NCBI GenBank assembly: GCA_047602055.1
Contig: JASGIG010000001.1
Location: 2,976,001 to 3,040,000 of the forward strand
Source: JAODBQ01 sp047602055
GTDB lineage: Bacteria > Actinomycetota > Acidimicrobiia > Acidimicrobiales > Ilumatobacteraceae
DNA length: 64,000 nucleotides
Direction: 5' to 3'
The notes beneath the pieces are model-generated. The model was not told where the DNA came from. It worked only from the letters and a program-made list of their open reading frames with translations, and did no database searches. The position numbers were made by a program, and so were the translations under genes. This document shows positions 49,345 through 58,519 of this stretch, piece by piece. Positions within the stretch are counted from its first letter, which is position 1. Each line of letters begins with the position of its first letter.

Positions 49345-51729
49345 ATGACGGTGGTCGATCAGCCGGCGGCGAGGGTGCTCGGGCAGCGGATCCTGCGCAA
49401 GGAAGATCCGGTGCTGCTCACCGGCGAGGCTCGCTACACGAACGATCTCGCGCTGCCGGGCGCATTGCGCCTCGCCCTCGTGCGCAGCCCGTACGCCCAC
49501 GCCCGGATCGTCTCGATCGACACGTCGGCGGCCGCGGCGATGCCCGGCGTCGTCGCCGTCTACACCGGTGCCGACCTCGCAGGACTGTGGGGTGCGCCGA
49601 TGCCGTGCGCATGGCCGGTCACCGAGGACATGAAGAACCCGGCGCACTATCCGCTGGCGACGACGACGGCGTGCTACGTCGGCGACGGCGTCGCCTGCGT
49701 GCTGGCCACGTCGGAGGCCGCGGCGCGCGACGCGATCGAGGCGGTGGACGTCGAGTACGAGCCGCTGCCGGCCGTCGTCGATCTCGAAGCGGCGCTGGCG
49801 GACACGACGATCATCCACGACGAGCTCGGCACGAACGTCAGCTATACCTGGAACCTCAAGGTCGAGGGGCACGACGGCCAGGTCGACGAGGCGTTCGCCG
49901 CCGCCGCCCACACCGTCAGCGAGCGCTACGTGCAGCAGCGCCTGCTGCCGATGGCGATGGAGCCACGGGCCGTGGCTGCCGTGCCCCAGCCGTTCGGCGG
50001 CGACATCACCCTGTACTCGGCGACGCAGGTGCCGCACATCCTCAAGATCATGACGGCGCTGACCCTCGGCATCCCCGAGCACCAGATGCGGGTGGTCGCC
50101 CCGGCCGTCGGCGGGGGCTTCGGCAGCAAGCTCAACGTCTACGCCGAGGAGCTGCTGTGCGTCGCCCTCGCCCGCACGCACAACGTGCCGGTGCGCTGGG
50201 CCGAGGAGCGCTCGGAGAACGCGCAGGCGACGATCCACGGCCGCGGCCAGATCCAGCACATCGAGCTGGCCGCCGATGCCGACGGCAGGCTCACCGGGAT
50301 CCGCGTCCACCTCGTCGCCGACATGGGCGCGTACCTGCAGCTCGTCACGCCGGGCATCCCGCTGCTCGGGGCGTTCCTGTACGCCGGCGTGTACGACCTG
50401 CCGCAGGCCTACGACTTCAGCTGCACGAGCGTGTTCACGACGATGACGCCGACCGACGCGTACCGCGGCGCGGGTCGCCCCGAGGCGACGTACGCGATCG
50501 AGCGGGCCATGGACTCGCTCGCCGCGAAGATCGGCATCGACCCGATGGAGCTGCGGGCCCGCAACTACATCACGACCGAGTCGTTCCCGTACACCGCGTT
50601 CCACGGCCTCGTCTACGACAGCGGCGACCACCCGGCCGCCGCCGGCATGGCCGCCGAGATGGTCGACTATTCGGCCTTGCGGGCCCGCCAGGCCGAGCAG
50701 AACGTCGCCGGCGCGACGAAGCGGCTCGGCATCGGCGTCAGCAGCTACTTCGAGATGTGCGGCCTGGCGCCGTCGCGCGTGCTCGCCTCGCTGAACTACT
50801 CGGCCGGCGGCTGGGAGGCGGCGACGGTGCGCGTCCTGCCGACGAACAAGGTCCAGGTCGTCACCGGCACCGCCCCGCACGGGCAGGGCCACGAGACGTC
50901 GTGGAGCATGATCGTCGCCGACCGCCTCGGCATCTCGCCCGACGACGTCGACGTGCTGCACAGCGACACGGCGATCGCCCCGCTCGGGCTGGACACGTAC
51001 GGCTCGCGCTCGCTGCCCGTCGGCGGCGTGGCCATCGCCCTCGCCTGCGACAAGGTGATCGACAAGGCCCGCAAGATCGCCGCCCACCAGCTGGAGGCGG
51101 CCGAGGAGGACCTCGAGTTCGAGGGCGGCCAGTTCACCGTGCGCGGCACGCCGTCGAAGGCGATGCCGCTGGCGGCGATCGCGTTCGAGGCGTTCACGGC
51201 TCACAACCTGCCCGACGGGTTGGAGCCGAACCTCGAGGCGCAGGTCACCTACGACCCCCCGAACTTCTCGTGGCCGTTCGGCACGCACATCTGCGTCGTC
51301 GAGGTCGACACCGAGACCGGTGGCGTCGACGTGCTGCAGTACGTCGCCGTCGACGACTGCGGCGTGCAGGTCAACCCGCTGATCGTCGAGGGCCAGGTGC
51401 ACGGCGGGATCATCCAGGGCCTCGCCCAGGCGCTGTTCGAGGAGGCCGTGTACGACGCCGACGGCAACCTGCGCACGACGACGCTCGCCGACTACCTCGT
51501 GCCCGGTGCGCCCGACGTGCCGTCGCTGACGCTCGGCCACACGGTGACGCCGTCGCCGACCAACCCGCTCGGGGTCAAGGGCATCGGCGAGGCCGGCACG
51601 ATCGGCGCCGCGCCCGCGGTGATCAACGCGGTCGTCGACGCGCTGCGAGGCCTGGGCGTCAACGACGTGCCGATGCCGGCCAGCCCGCTGAACGTCTGGA
51701 ACGCGATCCAGTCAGCTGGGAAGCACTGA
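49345..51729 (+). CDS. Form II CoxL-like molybdopterin hydroxylase large subunit
   Basis: A 794-residue xanthine-oxidase-family large subunit. The N-terminal part reads GQRILRKEDPVLLTGEARYT and RSPYAHARIVSIDTSAAAAM; the cofactor segment is APAVGGGFGSKLNVYAEELL; the active-site loop is DAYRGAGRPEATYAIER; GTAPHGQGHETSW and the C-terminal VKGIGEAGTIGAAPAVINAV bind the molybdenum cofactor, with the base Glu in GEAGT. AYRGAGR marks form II CoxL-like proteins; true CO dehydrogenase has AYRCSFR, so CO oxidation is not implied. The usual small (2Fe-2S) and medium (FAD) subunit genes are absent here. RBS GGTTGGGGGTG precedes ATG 49345. It overlaps the convergent MOSC gene by 18 bp. Confidence 0.9.
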   Translation: MTVVDQPAARVLGQRILRKEDPVLLTGEARYTNDLALPGALRLALVRSPYAHARIVSIDTSAAAAMPGVVAVYTGADLAGLWGAPMPCAWPVTEDMKNPAHYPLATTTACYVGDGVACVLATSEAAARDAIEAVDVEYEPLPAVVDLEAALADTTIIHDELGTNVSYTWNLKVEGHDGQVDEAFAAAAHTVSERYVQQRLLPMAMEPRAVAAVPQPFGGDITLYSATQVPHILKIMTALTLGIPEHQMRVVAPAVGGGFGSKLNVYAEELLCVALARTHNVPVRWAEERSENAQATIHGRGQIQHIELAADADGRLTGIRVHLVADMGAYLQLVTPGIPLLGAFLYAGVYDLPQAYDFSCTSVFTTMTPTDAYRGAGRPEATYAIERAMDSLAAKIGIDPMELRARNYITTESFPYTAFHGLVYDSGDHPAAAGMAAEMVDYSALRARQAEQNVAGATKRLGIGVSSYFEMCGLAPSRVLASLNYSAGGWEAATVRVLPTNKVQVVTGTAPHGQGHETSWSMIVADRLGISPDDVDVLHSDTAIAPLGLDTYGSRSLPVGGVAIALACDKVIDKARKIAAHQLEAAEEDLEFEGGQFTVRGTPSKAMPLAAIAFEAFTAHNLPDGLEPNLEAQVTYDPPNFSWPFGTHICVVEVDTETGGVDVLQYVAVDDCGVQVNPLIVEGQVHGGIIQGLAQALFEEAVYDADGNLRTTTLADYLVPGAPDVPSLTLGHTVTPSPTNPLGVKGIGEAGTIGAAPAVINAVVDALRGLGVNDVPMPASPLNVWNAIQSAGKH

Positions 51730-52431
51730 GTCGCCGACGGCGATCCGGCCCGGGGTGACGACCATCGTCCCGACCCCGAGGATCCCGTCCATCTCCTTGT
51801 TGATCACCCGCAGCACGTCGAGGTTCCGCTCGATGCCGCCGGGCTGGGCGCGGGTGGTGAGGATGCAGCGGTCGACGGGCTTGACCACGTCGAGCACGAC
51901 GCTGCCGACACGCACCGTCGTGCCGACCAGCGGTGCCGACGACCCGCCGGAGACGAGCACGTTCATCCGGAACCGCGGGGGCGCCCAGTCACGCATCTCG
52001 GCACGGGCGGCGATGGACACCCGGGTGCGCGTCGAGTCGTGGAACGTGCCCTCCGGCCCCTGCCAGCGGAACAGCTCGGAGTCGTGCTCGGCCTCGAAGT
52101 CGGCGGCGATCTCGTAGGTGGCCGGCGGGCCGGCGCGGCGCAGCGAAACGGGCTTGCCGAGCCAGTCGCTGAGCACGGCGTCGGTCGCCGTGCCGGTGGC
52201 GGTCAGGGTGACGTTCGCGTCGAGGTGGATCAGCACCTCGCCGTCGACGACCGACGCGCTCGCAGACAGCAGTTCGGGTTCGCGCTTGGCCGTGAGCGCG
52301 TAGCCGGTGGCAAGGTCGATGACCGCCCACTGCCGGTCGCCGTCGATGCCCAACGCCGAGACGTCGGCCGAGTCGAGTCGTTCGCCGCCCATCGACTTCA
52401 CCGGAGCGCGCCACAGCTCCTCGACGATCAT
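51712..52431 (-). CDS. MOSC-domain protein
   Basis: A 239-residue protein: MIVEELWRAPVKSMGGERLD is the MOSC N-terminal barrel, GDRQWAVIDLATGYALTAKR follows, and the C-terminal MOSC domain has RFRMNVLVSGGSSAPLVGTT with the conserved Cys in VKPVDRCILTT. MOSC domains handle sulfur and bind molybdenum cofactor. Its 3' end overlaps the CoxL-like molybdoenzyme gene, suggestive but convergent. ATG 52431 starts the domain; the longer frame to 52509 has no conserved residues. Confidence 0.9.
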   Translation of the reverse strand: MIVEELWRAPVKSMGGERLDSADVSALGIDGDRQWAVIDLATGYALTAKREPELLSASASVVDGEVLIHLDANVTLTATGTATDAVLSDWLGKPVSLRRAGPPATYEIAADFEAEHDSELFRWQGPEGTFHDSTRTRVSIAARAEMRDWAPPRFRMNVLVSGGSSAPLVGTTVRVGSVVLDVVKPVDRCILTTRAQPGGIERNLDVLRVINKEMDGILGVGTMVVTPGRIAVGDSVLPS

Positions 52432-52528
52432 CGCCACGGCGCCCGACGCTACCCGTGCCCCCCCGACGCCCGATGAGTGATGAGCCGGAAGGGTCGGCCC
52501 ACAGCTCATCGCGCCGAACCGGCGGGCG

Positions 52529-53404
52529 CTACGACGTGACGGCGGCGAGGTACTCGGCAGCGCGGGCGAGGTGGCCGTCGACGTCGGTGGGGCCGGCGTT
52601 GTGGGTGGCGACGGCCATGTGCGTGGCTCCGATCCCGGCCCACTTCTCGGCGTGCGACCGCCACCGCTCCGGTGTCCCGCCGGCGTACTGGGCCTGGGCC
52701 TGGACGCCGAAGCCGTCCATCGACAGGCCCGCCGCGGTGCGCTCGGTGCGGATCAGGTCGAGGCACTCGCGCGACTTGTCGTTCGCCCCACCGAGCGGCA
52801 TCCAGCCGTCGCCGAGCCGGGCGCAGCGCTTCAGCACCGCCGTCGCCGAGCCGCCGAACCACACCGGCACCGGCGCGGACGGCCGCGGGCTGATGCTCGC
52901 CGCGGTCACCGTGTGGAACTCGCCGTCGAAGTCGACGACGTCGTCGCTCCACAGCTTGCGCATCAGCTCGATCTGCTCCGCCTCCCGGGCGCCGCGGCGT
53001 TCGAACGGCACGCCGAGCGCCTCGTACTCGACGGTGTTCCAGCCGGTGCCGACGCCGAGCCGCAGCCGGTTGCCCGACAGGATCGCCACCTCGGCGGCCT
53101 GCTTGGCGACGAGCGCGGCCTGGCGCTGGGGGAGGATCAGCACGGTGCTGGCGAACGTCAGGGTCGTGGTCACCCCGGCGGCGAACCCGAAGAACGTCAG
53201 CGGTTCGTGGAAGGCGACGTCCTTGTCGTAGGGCCCGTTGAAGCCGGCGTGGCGGGTGCGGTCGGCGCCGAGCACGTGGTCGTAGGCGAGCAGGTGGGTG
53301 AAGCCGAGCTGCTCGACGCCCTGCAGGTAGGCCCGGATCGCCCCCGGGTCCGTGCCGATCTCGTTGTGCGGCAGCACCGCGCCGTACTGCATCTGGTTCG
53401 TCAT
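52529..53404 (-). CDS. LLM-class F420-dependent oxidoreductase
   Basis: A 291-residue luciferase-like TIM barrel: MTNQMQYGAVLPHNEIGTDP, HLLAYDHVLGADRTRHAG, then TLTFASTVLILPQRQAALVA, LAKQAAEVAILSGNRLRLGVG-type core and GWNTVEYEALGVPF, and SPRPSAPVPVWFGGSATAVL. Such enzymes use F420H2 or FMNH2 and are abundant in actinobacteria. The substrate is unknown. It follows the MFS exporter gene by 21 bp on the same strand and precedes the MOSC gene. Confidence 0.92.
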   Translation of the reverse strand: MTNQMQYGAVLPHNEIGTDPGAIRAYLQGVEQLGFTHLLAYDHVLGADRTRHAGFNGPYDKDVAFHEPLTFFGFAAGVTTTLTFASTVLILPQRQAALVAKQAAEVAILSGNRLRLGVGTGWNTVEYEALGVPFERRGAREAEQIELMRKLWSDDVVDFDGEFHTVTAASISPRPSAPVPVWFGGSATAVLKRCARLGDGWMPLGGANDKSRECLDLIRTERTAAGLSMDGFGVQAQAQYAGGTPERWRSHAEKWAGIGATHMAVATHNAGPTDVDGHLARAAEYLAAVTS

Positions 53405-53425
53405 GGCTGCCGAACGTAACCGTGG

Positions 53426-54871
53426 TCAGTGCGCCGTGACCGGCTCGAGCGGTGCGTCGACCGCGGTCTCCTGGCGGATCGAGGTGCGCGGGAACAGGGT
53501 GATCATCAGGAGTCCGGCGAGGATCGCGGAGATCGTGGCGATCCACCAGACGATCTTGTACGGAGCGACCGTCGTGCCGTCACCGCTGTCGACGACGGCC
53601 ACGGCGACGGCGATGCCGATGGCCGTGCCGAGCTGGAACAGCGTGCTGCGCGCCGCCCCGCCCATCGAGTAGTAGCGCGGCGGCACCCGGCTCATCAGTG
53701 CCCCGGTGAGCGTGGCGAACCCGGCCGTCGTCCCCAACCCGGCGAGGATCATCCCCGGCAGGATGTCGCGTGGGTAGTCGGCGTGGTCGGTCGCCATCAC
53801 CACCCACCACGTGGTGCCGGCGGCACCGCAGGCGCAGCCGATGGCCACCAGCCAGCGGTGGCCGACCCGGTCGGCGAGGCGGCCGGCGACGGGGGACAGG
53901 AGTGCAGAGAGCGCGGCCGACGGCGCCAGCCCGAACCCGGCGGCCAGCGGTGACCAGCCCCACACGTCGACGAAGAACGACGGGAACAGCACGAGCCAAC
54001 CGAACGCCGAGCCGGTGAACAGCACCTGGGCGAGGTTGGCGACGGAGAAGCTGCGGATCCGGAACAGGTTGAGGTCGAGCAGCGGTCGTGGGTGGCGCGC
54101 CGAGCGGACGAAGAACACGGGCAGCAGCAGCACCGCGCCGACGAACGCGGCGATCGTCTTCGGGTCGTTCCAGCCCCACGGCTGGCCCTGGACGACGCCG
54201 AGGACGAGCAGGCCGATCGCCACCGCGGCGATCGGGACCGAGATCGGGTCGAAGCGCTCGCCGGCGTCGTCGATCTTCGACTCGCGCAGGATCCTCGCAC
54301 CGAAGATCAGGGCGCCGATGACGAACGGCAGGTTGATGAAGAACACCGCCCGCCAGCCGGCGAGCTCGACGAGCAGCGCGCCGATCGTCGGGGCGACCGC
54401 CCCACCGAGCCCGGCGATGCCGCCCCAGACGCCGATCGCCATCGACCGCCGTTCCAGCGGGAACTCAGGCAGGAGCAGCGCCAGCGACGCCGGGTAGAGC
54501 AGCGCGCTGCCGACGGCCTGCAGCACCCGGGCGCCGATCAGGACGCCGGCGTACGGGGCGATCGCGGCGATCAGCGATGCCACCGCGAACAGCACCAGGC
54601 CCCACAGGAACGTGCGCTTGCGGCCCCAGCGGTCGCCGAGCTTGCCGGCCAGCAGGAGCAGTGCGGCGAACGTGATGTTGTAGGCCGTGAACACCCAGGC
54701 GAGCGTCGTCGGCGGGGTGTCGTCGAACGACTTGGTGATGCCCGGCAGGGCGACCGACACGATCGTGACGTCCATCGCCACGAGGAACATCGACACCGAC
54801 GTGATGAACAGCGTCTGCCATGCCCGCGCCGGCACCTTGCCGCTCGCCGTCGTCGCCGTCAATGCATCCAT
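53426..54871 (-). CDS. DHA2-family MFS drug exporter (14 helices)
   Basis: A 481-residue membrane transporter with about fourteen hydrophobic helices. The first reads LFITSVSMFLVAMDVTIVSV, motif A is LLAGKLGDRWGRKRTFLWGL, and motif C is GVWGGIAGLGGAVAPTIGAL-like VWGGIAGLGGAVAPTIGALL. It resembles EmrB/QacA proton-driven drug exporters. It lies upstream of the LLM oxidoreductase; co-transcription is likely. Confidence 0.92.
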   Translation of the reverse strand: MDALTATTASGKVPARAWQTLFITSVSMFLVAMDVTIVSVALPGITKSFDDTPPTTLAWVFTAYNITFAALLLLAGKLGDRWGRKRTFLWGLVLFAVASLIAAIAPYAGVLIGARVLQAVGSALLYPASLALLLPEFPLERRSMAIGVWGGIAGLGGAVAPTIGALLVELAGWRAVFFINLPFVIGALIFGARILRESKIDDAGERFDPISVPIAAVAIGLLVLGVVQGQPWGWNDPKTIAAFVGAVLLLPVFFVRSARHPRPLLDLNLFRIRSFSVANLAQVLFTGSAFGWLVLFPSFFVDVWGWSPLAAGFGLAPSAALSALLSPVAGRLADRVGHRWLVAIGCACGAAGTTWWVVMATDHADYPRDILPGMILAGLGTTAGFATLTGALMSRVPPRYYSMGGAARSTLFQLGTAIGIAVAVAVVDSGDGTTVAPYKIVWWIATISAILAGLLMITLFPRTSIRQETAVDAPLEPVTAH

Positions 54872-54969
54872 CGAATCCCCCGTCGGCGCACGCTAGCGAC
54901 GGCAGCGTGGGGGAGTCCGCTCCGGCGGATGCCGGTTGTCCGCGTGGGGCGGCCTCCGCGGGCGCGTGC

Positions 54970-55674
54970 TCAGGCCGGGACGCTGCGCATCCAGCGGGCG
55001 ACGCCGCCGTGGTGCGAGCACGTGCCGCGCCGGTGCGCCGAGTACGACTCCGTGCCGTCCTCGCAGATCGCCGTCGGGCCGGCATCGTCGGCGGAGGGAA
55101 GCTGGGTGTTCGCGACCGGCTTCGCCGCGGTGACGGGCGGGTTGGTCGGCCGGGGTGGCGGTGTGGTCGGCGGCTGGGTGGTCGTCGTCGCCTCGATCGC
55201 GGTGCGCAGGTCGGCCAGCTGCTGAGGCATCGCCTCGATCGTCGGCGGATCGTCCGTGCCGATCGACTCGCAGTGGGTGCGCAACGCGCTCTCGTCCTGC
55301 GCGGCGCCGGCCCAGGTCGCCGACGCTCGCGGATCGCCGACGAACGCAGCCAGCTGGACGTACGTCACGCAGGCGTCGACGAGCTCGGCGGCGACGGTCA
55401 CCGGCGGTGCCGGTGGCACGGCGACCACCGGCGGCGCGGTGACGGTCGGTGGCGCGGTGACGGTCGGTGGCGCGGGCACCGTCGTGCCCGGCGGTGGTGA
55501 CGTCGCCGGCGCTTCGGACGCCGACGGCGGAGCGGGGAGTGCGGTCGAGGCGACGACGGCCATCGTCGTCGCCGGAGCCGCGGTCGTCGTCGGTTCGGTC
55601 GGCAGCGCGTCGGCCACGACGCCGCAGCCGCTCAGCAGTGCGACCGCGGCGATGCCCAGCAGTCGTGCTCTCAT
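54970..55674 (-). CDS. Lipoprotein with Pro/Thr-rich linker and DUF3761-type C-terminus
   Basis: A 234-residue lipoprotein: MRARLLGIAAVALLSGC carries the lipobox LSGC at about residue 17. Residues 25-95 are Pro/Thr/Ala-rich with the repeated PPTVTAPPTVTAPP, a surface linker. A globular domain (95-160) has two Cys. After a second Pro/Thr linker, the C-terminal 30 residues read AICEDGTESYSAHRRGTCSH followed by HGGVARW, a DUF3761-type Cys/His module found in secreted actinobacterial proteins. Function unknown. It is upstream of and on the opposite strand from tRNA-Gly. Confidence 0.85.
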   Translation of the reverse strand: MRARLLGIAAVALLSGCGVVADALPTEPTTTAAPATTMAVVASTALPAPPSASEAPATSPPPGTTVPAPPTVTAPPTVTAPPVVAVPPAPPVTVAAELVDACVTYVQLAAFVGDPRASATWAGAAQDESALRTHCESIGTDDPPTIEAMPQQLADLRTAIEATTTTQPPTTPPPRPTNPPVTAAKPVANTQLPSADDAGPTAICEDGTESYSAHRRGTCSHHGGVARWMRSVPA

Positions 55675-55808
55675 CGTCCCTCCCCGGGGCGAGGCCTGTG
55701 CCTCGCCGCTCGATCAGGCGACGACCGTACGGTGGCTGCGACGGCGACGCATCGCCGTCGCGCACCAATGGTTCGATCGGCCCACGGAGCTAGCCTGACC
55801 CCTGTTCT

Positions 55809-55882
<74 letters not shown>

Positions 55883-56000
55883 GGTGAAGTGCCCATTTCG
55901 CGTCGCTGACGGCCCGCCGAGCGTGCTCGGATGGGTTCAACGGAGCATCGGTCGGTAGGCGTGGAGCTCGATAGGCGGGTGCTCTCGGACCGACCGCTCA

Positions 56001-56008
56001 CGGGTCGC
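56001..56008. repeat. Possible left 8-bp target-site duplication
   Basis: CGGGTCGC here recurs at 57398-57405 directly outside the other end of the IS element. An 8-bp duplication fits IS256-type insertion. Element ends inferred from it are offset by two bases between sides. Confidence 0.4.
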
Positions 56009-56015
56009 GGATGGC

Positions 56016-56035
56016 GTCCCGTCTCGTGGTGTAGG
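56016..56035 (+). repeat. IS left inverted repeat
   Basis: GTCCCGTCTCGTGGTGTAGG, matching the complement of 57373-57392 at 18 of 20 bases. Confidence 0.75.
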
Positions 56036-56064
56036 TGACCACGTGCGTTCCCGTCGGCTGTGGG

Positions 56065-57294
56065 TCAGTTTCGGGGTGCTGCGGGCAAGGCTAGTTCGGC
56101 GTTGTTGTCGGTGAGCTCGGCGACGGAAGCGGCGGCGATGTAGCGGCGTTCGGCGGCGATCATCTCGTCGTTGATCTCGACGAGGAGGGCTCCGACGAGA
56201 CGGATCACGGACTGCTTGTCGGGGAAGATCCCGACGACGTCGGTGCGTCGCTTGAGCTCGCGGTTGAGGCGTTCGATTGGGTTGTTCGACCAGATCTTCG
56301 ACCAGTGCGCTGGCGGGAAGCCGGTGTAGGCGAGCACGTCTGCCTCCATCGCTTCGAGCCGCTCGGCGACTGCGGGCGCGTAGGGGCGCAGTTGGTCGAC
56401 GACACCGCGCAGCTGGGCGCGGGCGGTGTCGGCGTCGGGTTGGGCGAACACGGTGCGGATCAGGGCGGCGATCATCTGACGGTGGCGGTGTTGGGCCGCG
56501 GCGAGCAGGTTGCGTATCGCGTGGACGCGGCAGCGTTGCCAGGCGGCGCCTTGCAGGCTGCGCCGGATCGCCTTGACCAGACCGGCGTGCGCATCGGACA
56601 CGACCAGGCGCACACCGCCCAGGCCGCGGTCGGTCAGGCTGGTGAGGAACTCGCGCCAGAACGTCTCGTTCTCCGAGTCGCCGACGTCGACACCGAGTAC
56701 CTCGCGGTGCCCGTCAGCGTGTAGGCCGGTGGCGATCACGACGGCCTTGGACACGACGTGGCGGTGCTCGCGGACGTGGACGTAGGTGGCGTCGAGCCAG
56801 ACGTAGATGAACGGCTGGTGATCGAGCCGGCGGGTGCGCAGCACGTTGACGTCGGCGTCGATGCCGGCGCAGATCCGTGACACGGTCGACTTCGACACGC
56901 CCGAGTCGCAGCCGAGCGCTTTGACGAGGTCGTCGACCTTCCGGGTCGAGGTACCGGTGATGTACGCGGTCATGATCACCGCCCACAGGGCACGGTCGAC
57001 GCGTCGGCGCGGCTCGAGCAACTCGGGGAAGAAGCTGCCGGTGCGCAGCTTCGGGATCGCGACCTCGACGTCACCCGCCGGCGTGGAGACCAGCTTGGGG
57101 CGGTGCCCGTTGCGCAACGCGGTGCGCTCCGGGCTGTGCTCGCCGGGGCCGGCGCCGATCGTCGCGGTGAGCTCGGCTTCGATCAGCTCCTGCAACGCGG
57201 CGGCGAGGATGTCGCGCAACGACGTCGACAACGACGCGTCGCTGCCGGCAAGCCGCGCGGCAAGGTCAGACAGGGCAAACTCTCGGGTGGTCAT
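56065..57294 (-). CDS. IS256-family (Mutator) transposase
   Basis: A 409-residue transposase that moves its IS by DDE chemistry. The N-terminal region has LRDILAAALQELIEAELTAT and ERTALRNGHRPKLVSTPAGD. The first catalytic Asp is in YVWLDATYVHVREH, the second in LVVSDAHAGLVKAI with the Mutator signature AWQRCRVHAIRNLL following, and the Glu in SNNPIERLNRELKRRTDVVG. Length and motifs are intact, so the element may be active. The ATG lies 79 bp inside the right inverted repeat. Confidence 0.95.
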   Translation of the reverse strand: MTTREFALSDLAARLAGSDASLSTSLRDILAAALQELIEAELTATIGAGPGEHSPERTALRNGHRPKLVSTPAGDVEVAIPKLRTGSFFPELLEPRRRVDRALWAVIMTAYITGTSTRKVDDLVKALGCDSGVSKSTVSRICAGIDADVNVLRTRRLDHQPFIYVWLDATYVHVREHRHVVSKAVVIATGLHADGHREVLGVDVGDSENETFWREFLTSLTDRGLGGVRLVVSDAHAGLVKAIRRSLQGAAWQRCRVHAIRNLLAAAQHRHRQMIAALIRTVFAQPDADTARAQLRGVVDQLRPYAPAVAERLEAMEADVLAYTGFPPAHWSKIWSNNPIERLNRELKRRTDVVGIFPDKQSVIRLVGALLVEINDEMIAAERRYIAAASVAELTDNNAELALPAAPRN

Positions 57295-57372
57295 CGTGCG
57301 TCCTTCTCGTTGGCTTGGTCGCTTCCGAGAATCGCACGATGACCACCATCACCCCAGCGATGGTCGAGGCCT

Positions 57373-57392
57373 CCTACACCACGTGATGGGAC
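57373..57392 (-). repeat. IS right inverted repeat
   Basis: The complement of GTCCCATCACGTGGTGTAGG. It supplies the stop codon of the truncated integrase frame. Confidence 0.75.
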
Positions 57393-57397
57393 TCACT

Positions 57398-57405
57398 CGG
57401 GTCGC
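57398..57405. repeat. Possible right 8-bp target-site duplication
   Basis: CGGGTCGC, identical to 56001-56008. Confidence 0.4.
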
Positions 57406-57574
57406 TGTCCGGCTGGGCTTGATGGATCGGCCCCACCAACCACTCCAACCGTGCGATGGCTGACAGCGAGAGCTCCCCCGGACGCACCCGACGTCGCGCG
57501 ACTCCCACCGCCTCGCCCGTCCGCTCCGCGATCACCGTGTCGCGATCCTTGGCGGCGTGCTGGTAGATGGCGGG
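57398..57574 (-). pseudogene. Tail of a tyrosine recombinase (integrase), fragment
   Basis: The minus-strand frame reads AIYQHAAKDRDTVIAERTG, matching the C-terminal end of phage-type tyrosine recombinases (YQHAx-DRDx-IA), which normally follows the catalytic tyrosine. The upstream catalytic part is absent; the frame joins directly to an unrelated acetyltransferase piece at about 57574 and is cut by the IS at 57397. It suggests a lost integrative element near the tRNA-Gly gene. Confidence 0.5.
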
Positions 57575-57894
57575 GTCCACGCCGGTGTTCTGTTGGCGGA
57601 CGGTCGCAGGGTCGTCGGGCTCGAACGTGACCTCCGTTCCGCCGACACAGGCGCCGTCGGCGGAACGGACGAAGCAGGTCCAGCGCGTTCGGCCCGACTT
57701 GGCGAGTGCCTGATCGAGCTCAGCGAGGAAGGGTTCGTCGATCAGGACGTCGGCGGCCTCGAGGTCGTCACGACGGTCTCCCACGTCAGGAGCGATCGAC
57801 CGTTCTGCACGGTCTGCTCGCAGATCAGGGCGAGCAGTTTCGAGCCAAGGCCGAGGCGACGACGATCGCTCCGCACCAGCACGTCGCGCTCCAT
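57575..57894 (-). pseudogene. GNAT acetyltransferase fragments
   Basis: Two pieces in different frames. The first (57894-57747) reads VLVRSDRRRLGLGSKLLALI, the acetyl-CoA-binding A motif with RRRxGxG/S. The second (57750-57575) reads AKSGRTRWTCFVRSADGACV and GGTEVTFEPDDPATVRQQNT, typical of the second half of tandem GNAT proteins, ending where HRGxGLA should follow. Both ends are missing, so the gene is dead. Confidence 0.6.
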
Positions 57895-58477
57895 TGTCGA
57901 CGAACGTGCCGTAGACGTCGGGGTGGCCGAGCGCCATCTCCATCGCGCAGGTGCCGCCGGCGCTGTAGCCGACGATGCCCCAGCTCGCCGCGTCGCTGGC
58001 CGCAGCGAACTGGCGCTCGGCGAAGTGCGGCACGTCGACGGTGAGGTAGGTCTCGGCGTTGCCGAGCGGGCCGTCGACGCACTCGGTGCCGCCGGTGAAG
58101 CTGCCGTAGGGGTCGGCGAAGACGAGGATCGGGGCGTGGCCGCCGTGCGCTGCGGCGTACTGGTCGGCCACCGACGTGGCCCCGGCCGCCTGGATCATGT
58201 TGACCGGCTGACCGGGCACGCCGGCGACCGTGACGACGACGGGGAGCTGGGGCCGCGTCGGCTCGTAGCCGTAGAACTGGTTGATCAGGTTCGCGGCGTA
58301 CATCGCGCACAACTGGATCGCCAGCACCGACACCACCCGCCGCCAACGGTCGGCGCTGCGCCAGCCGACGACGGCGATGCCGATCGCCGCCACCGGCATC
58401 GTCGCCCACCCCAGGAGGCTCGACGACGAGCGGCGGATCGTCCGCCACCCCCTCGGCCAGTCGACGCAGCGACGCAC
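57895..58477 (-). pseudogene. Esterase (alpha/beta hydrolase) fragment with N-terminal membrane helices
   Basis: The minus-strand frame begins with hydrophobic helices (ATMPVAAIGIAVVGW, VVSVLAIQLCAMYAANLI) and continues VFADPYGSFTGGTECVDGPL, YLTVDVPHFAERQFAA and the nucleophile elbow WGIVGYSAGGTCAMEMALGH, as in the esterase D/mycolyltransferase-like family. At about 57895, after DVYGTFVDN, it changes abruptly into a GNAT fragment, so the last third including the catalytic Asp and His is missing. Confidence 0.6.
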
Positions 58478-58519
58478 GGATCGGATCGGCTCGTTTCCGA
58501 GCCGGATCGGTGCATGCGT

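Larger units (their letters stand above)
56009..57397 (-). mobile_element. IS256-family insertion sequence
   Basis: About 1.39 kb, with one transposase gene on the minus strand. The inner parts of the ends match: GTCCCGTCTCGTGGTGTAGG at 56016-56035 and its complement at 57373-57392 (18 of 20). CGGGTCGC flanks both sides (56001-56008, 57398-57405) as a likely 8-bp duplication. It lies 126 bp after tRNA-Gly and cuts into the tail of an integrase fragment. Confidence 0.8.

Noticed and set aside
49345..51729. Carbon monoxide dehydrogenase
   Set aside because: The active-site loop is AYRGAGR, not AYRCSFR, and the other subunits are missing.
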